In this document: one piece after another, positions 56,829 through 64,000 of the stretch
Numbering within the stretch: the stretch's first letter is position 1
Layout: each line of letters starts with the position of its first letter
Source of the DNA: Anthostomella pinea
Lineage: Eukaryota > Ascomycota > Sordariomycetes > Xylariales > Xylariaceae
Assembly (NCBI GenBank): GCA_963556695.1
Contig: CAUWAG010000004.1
Coordinates: 868,001-932,000, forward strand
DNA: 64,000 nt
Direction: 5' to 3'
The notes under the pieces: generated by a model
What the model was told of the DNA's origin: nothing
Databases searched by the model: none
The model's input: only the letters and a program-made list of their open reading frames with translations
Translations under genes and position numbers: made by a program

Positions 56829-56976
56829 TGGTATAAGCACCCTGGAATAACCAGCTCTGTTTCAATCAGTCGTACTTAACGCTTATTCCAAGTGCTTATT
56901 CCACAGATACCAATCACCAACAACCCTAAATATCAAGGTTCTGAGGAATGGGGTGTACGGAGACTTCTAAGGGTTC
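56829..56976. repeat. MITE-like hairpin element, copy C (left end missing)
   Basis: Double hairpin at 56829-56905: arms GGTATAAGCA and GGAATAACCA against CGCTTATTCC and TGCTTATTCC. The right end GGGGTGTACGGAGACTTCTA matches the inner terminal sequence of the Tc1-like element. The left end is absent: by comparison with copy B it would fall inside the Tc1-like element, which abuts this copy. Confidence 0.6.
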
Positions 56977-57170
56977 AATTGGATAAGCGATCGCAGAGTA
57001 AAAGGCCAAGGGCGACCAGTGCGCCAACGAGTATATTGCAGAACATAGGAGAAACCTTCTAAACTAGCGCCTCATCCAAATATATCGACCAAATCATCGC
57101 GCAAAAATATCTACATTTGAGCCAGCTCACACTTATATCCATTCCATGTCCGTCCACATAAACTAGGGAC

Positions 57171-60100
57171 CTAGACTCGGGCACCCCTGAATGCAGTCGC
57201 AGGCCAGCCCTGCATCGTCTCCCCCTCGCCCACAACATCCCCAGCCATGATCAACGTGTGCTCAAGGAGACAGCTGTCGGGCCCCATCTCCGCACCAGAC
57301 AGGAGGCGGCTGTTCGTCCTCAGCACGCTCCGCTCGCCCACGCGTAGGCGGTTCAGGTCGAACTTGCCGCGCGTGTTCACGTGCCCGACCAGGCTAGCAT
57401 TATCAACCACGACGCGGTCGCCCAGCGTCAGCAGGTCCGGCTCCGTAAAGTACAGGCTGGGCTTCCCGTTGACGAACAGCGCGCAGTCTCTACCAATAGT
57501 CGCGCCGAGCGCCCGGAAGTACCACACCGCGTACGCCGTACCACTAAAAAAGCTCAGGATCCCGCTGCCGCCCAGGCAGTGCTGCCGCAACTTCTCGAGC
57601 GTCAGGTACAGCTGCCACCGCTGGCAGTAGCTGCTCTTGTCCCAGTCGTAGTTGCCCGGCTGCCGGCGCCCCAGGAGGAGCCACTTGGCAGCGATGAGGG
57701 CCCCGAGCGCGAGGACCACCTGCACCGTGATGAAGGCGGAGATCAGCACGGCGAAGTAACCGTACAGCGTGAACACGGAGGGCGCGCTCCCGTCTTTCAA
57801 TTCAAGCACTTGGAAGATGCGTGCCACTGCGATACGGGGTGTTAGCGACACTCCCAGAGATGGGACGGCCTGGCCCGCTTGGGATACTACTTACGGATCT
57901 GGATTGAGGAGATGGCTGATGCATCCCAGTAGATGTGCGTGAAAACGACCGTGCCCGCCGAGTAGAGGAATATCTGCCACGGCCGGAATACTGTGTATCT
58001 GTAAGCGACCGCCCACAGAGCCGATGAGACCACACGGGGAAATGAAGCCGAACGTCAAAATGCGATTAGGGGAAATTAGATCATGCTGCTCGGGTACGGT
58101 GATTAATACGCACCATAATACGCTGCTTGGTGCTGATAGAAGGCTCTGCCAAATGGGGACGATGAGTCCGCCCCTGTGGTGCTGGCCGGTCCGGCCTTTC
58201 TGGTCCTCTTGAATAAGTTGGCCAAATGCTTGCCAGGGACCGGGCGGGATAGCGAGTTTCCACAAGTGGGACAGCTTCCACAAGTGCGACAAACCTGCGG
58301 CGAAAGGAGAGAGGTACTGCTGCCTGATCCTACTCCCAATGTTTCGGCATGCAGTTGGGGCTTCTCGAGACTGGAGGTGCTGTCGTTGACGACCGGAGTG
58401 TCGGCTCCATAGGTGATACTAGAGGCGGTCGAACTCTTCTCGGTGACCCTGTTGACGCTCAAGCAGAGAGAATCTCCGCCTCTGGATCCTACATAGGTAC
58501 CACCAGCCTCGTATGTCTTGTCACGCTTCGTCATCGCGCCCGAACCCATGACCGCACGTTGCTTTATCCTGGTGTTTGGCAGTAAAACAACGCGGTCTGC
58601 AATCATGGCATTGTCCCCAATTGAGACGGTACCCGAACCAACGCCGTCCGAGGTGATAAGGTGCGATCGGGACCCGAACACGACATCGTTCCCGACGTCC
58701 AACAAGTGGTAGTCACCGATACTGGGTCCGGTCCCGGGCCAATAGATACGCTTGCCTGCCTTGCCCCCGAGCATCCGGATTGCGACGCTGGTAGCCTCGT
58801 AATGCTGGCCGAACAGCTCGGTGACGTCCCTTAGAGTGCCTAGTGGCATCAAGGACTTCATCAGTCCCATCCTCCACGTCTCGACCGACCCTCTCTCAGC
58901 AGCTAGACTTGGTCCAAGGCGTCCAAAGCACAAGTCAAGCAATACGCGGACGAGGACAACGAAGCCGAAGAGTAGGGCAGGCCCCACGAGGATCTTCAAT
59001 GAGCGAGCAAGATAGTGGTAGCCAATTCGCTCACTTCCGGCGAACCAGGCCAGGGTACCGGCGATTGATGCTGGCTCATCCGGGTCCGACCAGGCAAGGC
59101 CCAGAAGACCGGAGAACCATGGAAGCAGATAGAGAAACTTTGCCATGATCGAAAGGGGCGCAGTCGCAAACAGCGCCAGGGCCCAGTGGGTCCTGGGCGC
59201 TTTCGTCGCCGAGAGGTCACGGTTGGCCTCAGTTGCGTCTTCCATCTCGTGGGAGGAGGAGTTGGGTCCAATGCATGTCTCGTCCGGCACCACGGTCCCA
59301 GGCGCGACGACCGAGCTAACGCCTACGGACGCGTTCCGCCCGATGCTTATCCTGCCCAGGTACATCGTAGTATTCCTCTCTCCGGCCATGGGCCGGACAA
59401 TGCAGCCGTCGAGCGTGGCACCGTCGCCGATCTCAAGCAGATCCCACTCGCCGAGCTGTACATTCTTAAGCGTGACACCGCGCCCGATCTTCGCACCGAG
59501 GAGGCGGTAGTAGTGCAGCTCGAGGAAATCGGCGCTCCCGAAGAAGCCCTTGCCGCAGATGTCGACCAGCTTCTGCGTCATCCACCAGCGCGTGTGATAC
59601 GGACCCCACATCGGGTAGAGGCCCTCGCGGTGCCGTCCGATGATGATCCATTTCAAAGCAATGCCTACCCAGGGCATAGTGAGGCGCCGGGCAACGCGCG
59701 AGACGGCGATCGAGAGCACTAGATTGAACAGCCGTCCGTAGACGTTCGTGTTGGTCGGCAGTTGCCGGAAGAGGTTGAGCGCGTAGACGAAAATGGTCCA
59801 CCAGAACGCTCTGGTCAGAGGGTAGAAGACGACGACGGGAAAGAGCTGGAGTATCAGCAGGAGCAGGTTCGTCGAGCTGTATGACTTGCCGCTACCAATG
59901 GTGGCATCTTCCTTTTCACTGCCGGGCGTCTCTGTCGTCTGCCTCGACAGCTCCTCGTTGATGAATTCGGATAAGCGGTCGACGGAGCCAGCGCTGAAGA
60001 TCAGGTCGATGGGAAGGCGCATGTTGAACTTGCTACGCAGTATAGACAGGAGCTTGCCGGCTCGCAGCGAGTCTCCACCCATCTCCATGAACCCCTTGTG

Positions 60101-62220
60101 CGGAGCTATATCTTTGATGTCCAGCTGCAGTAAGTCGGCAAATACTTGAATGATTTGGCCCTCAGTTGACGAATCCAGAATAGCGGACGACACTTCGCGC
60201 TCTTCTTCCAGCTGCCTCTGTAACAATGCATGATCAATATTGTCCTTCTCGTCTCGGGGAAAAGCTTTCTGAAGTGTTGAAAACTTATGTGGAACCAGAT
60301 ACCCATCAAGGAGTGCCGATGCTGCCTCTTTCAAATAGTGCGCTGTACTAGCATCAAGAGCTGAACTTCGATCCAGCTTGGGCGCCATCACGGCCTCCAG
60401 AGTACCAACTCGACAGTTCTTCTCCACGATCACGTCAACCCCTGGGAATACCAGAGTTTCCAACAGTCGCTGTACATTTACCTGGGCGATATCACACGGC
60501 CAAGCTGAAATCGAAACATCGAGGCCTGTGTCCGGTGGAGGACAATGTGCTTCCCAGTGCCTCCTGGCATAAGGATACTCGTCGGTCGTGCAGGGGAAGT
60601 TCAGCCTCTCGCCCAGCTTGATCCGCAGCACCTTGCCATTCCTTTTCGGCGTAGCGTTCATATACACGACGACGACAGGCCACTTGACTTGTTGCAGTGA
60701 CGATCGCAGAGCTTCGTGCAGTAGGCGCAGGTCGGCGCGTGGCTTGTCTTTAGGCGTTACCAGCACGATTCCCACGACTTCCTGCAACACATCGTGCCGG
60801 GCGGAGAATGCTAGTGCCTCGGAGACTCTGCCGAATATGGGGGAGTCTTCCCGCTCGGCAGCCGCGACGATGGCGTTCTCGACCTCGAAAGGGGATACCA
60901 GCTCTCCCCCGCGGTTGATAACCTCCTTGTTGCGGCCGGTGATGTACAGATAGCCGTCGCTGTCCATATAACCCATGTCGCCCGTATCGAACCATCCGTC
61001 TGCAGTCAGGGCGGAAGTGTCGAGTGAGCCATCCGGTTGAAGGTATCCCTTGAAAGTTGGCTCGCCACGAACACAGATCTGGCCCACGTTCCCAGGGGTT
61101 GCTGGCGAACCATTGCCATGCATAATCACGAGATCAGGGCCTACGGATATGCCCGAAGTACCGGGGCGGTCCAGCTTGTAGTCTATTGGTGGTGTGCTTA
61201 CGGGCATGCACTCTGTCATGCCGTAACTGGGGAGAACAGTGCAGTCGAAAGTGCCTCGCAGCTGCGCGGCGAGAGCCGGGAGCAGGCCACCAGCGGCGTT
61301 GCAGATGAGGCGAATCTGCGACTTGGCCAATGCCTGGCTTCGAAATGCGGCTGTGTCGAGTATGACAGAGTGCATCGACGGCGACGCGTAGTACCATGTT
61401 GGGCCCATGGTGTCGACCACGTCCCAGAAGAGGTTGCCGTCAAACGCCGCACAGCAGATGGTCGACCCGCCGGCGAAGATTGGCGCGAAGACATTGCGGA
61501 TCAGGCCTCCTCTGTAGTCATTGTGAGCTCGAGACGTGGTCTGACGAGTATGCAGTTGACTTACACATGGCAGAGGGGCATCATGTTTAGACATGTATCG
61601 TTGGCTGTCAGGGCCCAAGACTCGATGACAAACCTGACGCCAGAGACGATGGAGTGCATGGTCATGGGCACCACCTTCTTATTTCCGCTTGTGCCACTTG
61701 TGAAGAGGATGATCCCATAGTCGTCTCCATGATTGGCAACTGGTGTTGACTTGTGGTGCGGGATAACTGAATGAGCAGTCTCAATCACGATCTCACCATC
61801 TCCTCCCTGCGAAACGAGGAAAACATCAAGCCCCGTCTGCTTGAGGCAAAGACGTTCAGCCTCCGCATGGCAGGATACGACGGCACTGGCCCCAGAGAGC
61901 GCAATATCTGCCACTATCTGTTCCGCACCTGCTGCCGCGCTGATGGGAGCGGCGGCATACCAGGTCGCCGTGGCCAAGACGGTGGCAGCCAGCAAGGGTC
62001 CATTGGGAAGGATGATGGCCACAACGGGCTTGCTCAAGACACCACTGTTCAGGACTGGAAGGGTAAAGTTGCTGACGTAGTCCCGAAGCTGTTGGTGTGT
62101 GATGTCACTCCCGTCATCAGCGTGGCGCAAAGAGGCTTTGGAGGAGGGTTGTATGAAGTCTGCGAGGCTTTCATATGTGGACGGCAGCTGCCAGGGGTTG
62201 TTTTCGATTAGCTCGGGCAT
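57171..62220 (-). CDS. Pls-like (epsilon-poly-L-lysine synthetase family) membrane nonribosomal peptide synthetase, 4 exons
   Basis: Exons 61565-62220, 58110-61511, 57895-57998 and 57171-57826; introns 53, 111 and 68 bases; all phases agree, 1605 residues. Adenylation domain: LFTSGTSGNKKV near 172-183, MPLCHVGGL near 214-222, SYGMTE, GWFDTGD, GRNKEVINRGGE and NGKVLRIK with Lys512. A carrier domain follows with MEMGGDSLRAG (phosphopantetheine Ser about 700). Then come three soluble domains of hexapeptide/left-handed-helix type, each beginning with a Gly/Ile repeat (LGAKIGRGVTL, LGGKAGKRIYW, LGATIGRDCAL). Each is preceded by a pair of membrane segments: about 768-785 and 815-843; 996-1026 and 1058-1082; and 1357-1380 and 1400-1437. 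This A-T-TM2-C-TM2-C-TM2-C order is that of Streptomyces Pls and of fungal epsilon-polylysine synthetase. In that family the carrier-bound amino acid is joined repeatedly into a homopolymer without a classical condensation domain. Lysine as substrate is inferred, not shown. The third intron's GTAAGT and first intron's GTAAGT are canonical; the second uses GTATTA. Confidence 0.88.
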
Positions 62221-62349
62221 CTTGACGACCACTGGTGGCTTCCACTTATGGCTTCCTGCGAACGACGAATGCAAGGTGTCTTCCAGGCAGACTTCGCGGG
62301 AGAGGGCAGCCTGAGTGAAAAGAGATTGAGCGAGAGGGAGGCTCGAGGC

Positions 62350-62362
62350 GAAGGGTATATTT
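62350..62362 (-). promoter_or_regulatory. Possible TATA-like element of the Pls-like gene
   Basis: On the minus strand AAATATACCC lies about 135 bases before the ATG at 62220, followed by a C/T-rich leader (CTCGCTCAATCTCTTTTCAC). Weak evidence. Confidence 0.3.
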
Positions 62363-64000
62363 CATGAGAAACGAGGCGCAAGAGAGGACCGACCAACATT
62401 TGGACACCTGCGCCTTCCTAACAATGCCTCATTCGGGCCTGCCAAGACGATTCCATTTATACATCTCGTCGTGTGAGTACAAGTGGAATTTGAAGCTTGG
62501 ACATGTTTGTTATCTTCATGTCTCGGGCATAACTCGCTGTGGGTGCCACCCCTGGCCATCTGATGTAACTCGAGTACTTCTGGGCTCGCCGTGTCAGCAC
62601 ACCAAGGTTCTGGGGCACGTTGAACACGTAACACGTTCATCCGTGAATATAGATCACGACCAGGGCGAGATGAAGTCATGTCTGATTCTCGTGAGCTGAT
62701 GGCTTTCAGCTGGCGTACACAGTCTTGGACGACAACTTCCCTATTATAGGCCCATATAGTCACGCACCTGTGACACCTTGCGTGCGGCATGCGTGGAAGG
62801 ATATCTGGCTTCGACAGCAAGGGTGGCACAAGATGCAGCAATGCAATGCAATGCAATCAGCCGTGGAAGTGAGCCGCAATGTTGGCTTGGCATACACGGG
62901 CGTTGACAGTCGGGTGGGCCACATGTTTGAGACACGACATCGAACGTGACCCTCTCTTACGAACTTTAACTCGCAAACTGCCCCTCGGCCCTGGTGTCAT
63001 TGAGTGTCGAAAGGAGTATCTGACTCGAATACGAATTAGTCCCTTGTCATGTTACGAGCTCTTCAACTGCAAGGGAAGGCCTTTACCAAGATTGATACCA
63101 GATATTCCACCCCACCCGGCGCTTGGCAGATCGGGCAGTTGGTTTCGTTTCAAGGCAGGGTGAGTGCGTGAATGTACGTCAGGAGTCAAACCCTTATGAG
63201 CCGCGGAAATTGGTCTTCGAGGCAGTGTGAGTATGTGTCAAGGACGGTTAGCAACTGAATTCGTCCTCGAGGCAGTTCGAGCGAGTATGTGAGAGAGAGT
63301 GTGTGTATCAAGGGCCAAAGCCCCTGAGCTGAGCAGCTGCCAAGACTTGACAAAGGCTCCGGACCATCCCCTTCCGCGAACCGGTCAAGCAGCTGTAGGG
63401 TTCCCGATCGGGGCCCTTCAATGTTTTGGATAAGGTAGCGATTGGCCAAAGAAGAGGGGTACAGGCGCCACCCAGGCTATACCTATCCCTACATGCAGAA
63501 AGAACGCCAGAACCTTTCCACTGCATTCGTATCTGTTGGGGTGTTATACTTAACTGCTCATCCCCGGGATCCTCGGGATCCTGAAAGACCAAGACGCCAG
63601 AAGAGACGCGGGTCGGTCCCACCACCTTCAGTTGGGCTGGTCGCCAGAGCGTTATCCATGCTTCCCGTGGTGGGCAGATCGCCGAGTACCTATACTGATG
63701 GCTCTTGGGTTGCCTGAGAGCAGAGTAAGCAGATTCCATTATCGTCTTGATAGCCGATCGTTACTAGAATGAGAGGTAAGTCCAAAAGTAGAGTCTGAGA
63801 CGAAGACGTTCTTGGTATTGACATATGTGACTCTTGGCTTCTTGGCTTCTGGGCAGAACTCGGAACTTGAAGAACGACTTCTTCCGCAGAGGTCATCGTG
63901 GCCTCTTGGCCTCTTGCCCTCCGTGGGGAGGGTTCACTGTTCAGGGCTGTGCAGCCGGACGAGCCGGACGTTGCAACACCCGTTGTCTTGGCATACCACC
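62363..64000. other. Gene-free right end
   Basis: 1.6 kb beyond the Pls-like gene's upstream region. Open frames on both strands are short, overlap each other and show no family resemblance. A short repeated block (TCCTCGAGGCAGT-type) occurs near 63213-63275. No transporter, hydrolase or regulator is visible next to the synthetase on this side. Confidence 0.4.

Noticed and set aside
57171..57851. Separate hexapeptide acetyltransferase gene downstream of the synthetase
   Set aside because: The frame lacks its own promoter space, joins the upstream exons in phase through good splice sites, and supplies the third membrane pair and domain expected of the Pls layout.

Overview
The window comes from a filamentous ascomycete (Pezizomycotina). 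Genes are interrupted by short introns, mostly 47-130 bases, with GTAAGT/GTGAGT-type donors and CTAAC/CTGAC branch sites. The gene set includes a HET-domain protein, an Sln1-type hybrid histidine kinase, a DUF6536 membrane protein, and degenerate Fot1/pogo-like and Tc1-like transposons. I cannot name genus or species. All exon joins were read by eye from splice motifs and from expected family sequence. No alignment or search was run.

Layout. 0-12 kb: DUF3824-type protein (-, runs off the left edge), HET protein (+), a tRNA-like dispersed repeat, and the FACT subunit Spt16 (-, 5 exons). 13-24 kb: housekeeping block with Maf1 (-), AP-1 sigma adaptin (-, 5 exons), glutamate-cysteine ligase modifier subunit (+), Bud32 kinase (-), an uncharacterised single-pass membrane protein (+) and a carboxymuconolactone-decarboxylase-like protein (+). 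24-36 kb: Sln1 osmosensor kinase (-), a gene-poor 3.4 kb, then a DUF6536 protein (-, 8 exons). 36-44 kb: single-pass membrane protein (+), Rrp7 (-) divergent from a Nudix hydrolase (+), a second tRNA-like repeat and an MFS transporter (+).

44-57 kb is an accessory region rich in mobile elements. It holds a Fot1/pogo-like transposon whose three stops all fit Trp codons changed by G-to-A, three copies of a small hairpin repeat (MITE-like), a solo LTR with a 5-base target duplication inside a decayed kinase gene, and a Tc1-like element. It also holds a phosphoglycerate-mutase-family gene broken by a 4-base duplication, an F-box protein and several decayed or unresolved gene pieces.

57-62 kb carries the most interesting gene. 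It encodes a 1605-residue protein on the minus strand with an adenylation domain, a carrier domain, six membrane segments and three left-handed-beta-helix-like domains. This is the layout of the epsilon-poly-L-lysine synthetase (Pls) family, a homopolymer-making nonribosomal peptide synthetase with no ordinary condensation domain. 62.2-64 kb shows no convincing gene.
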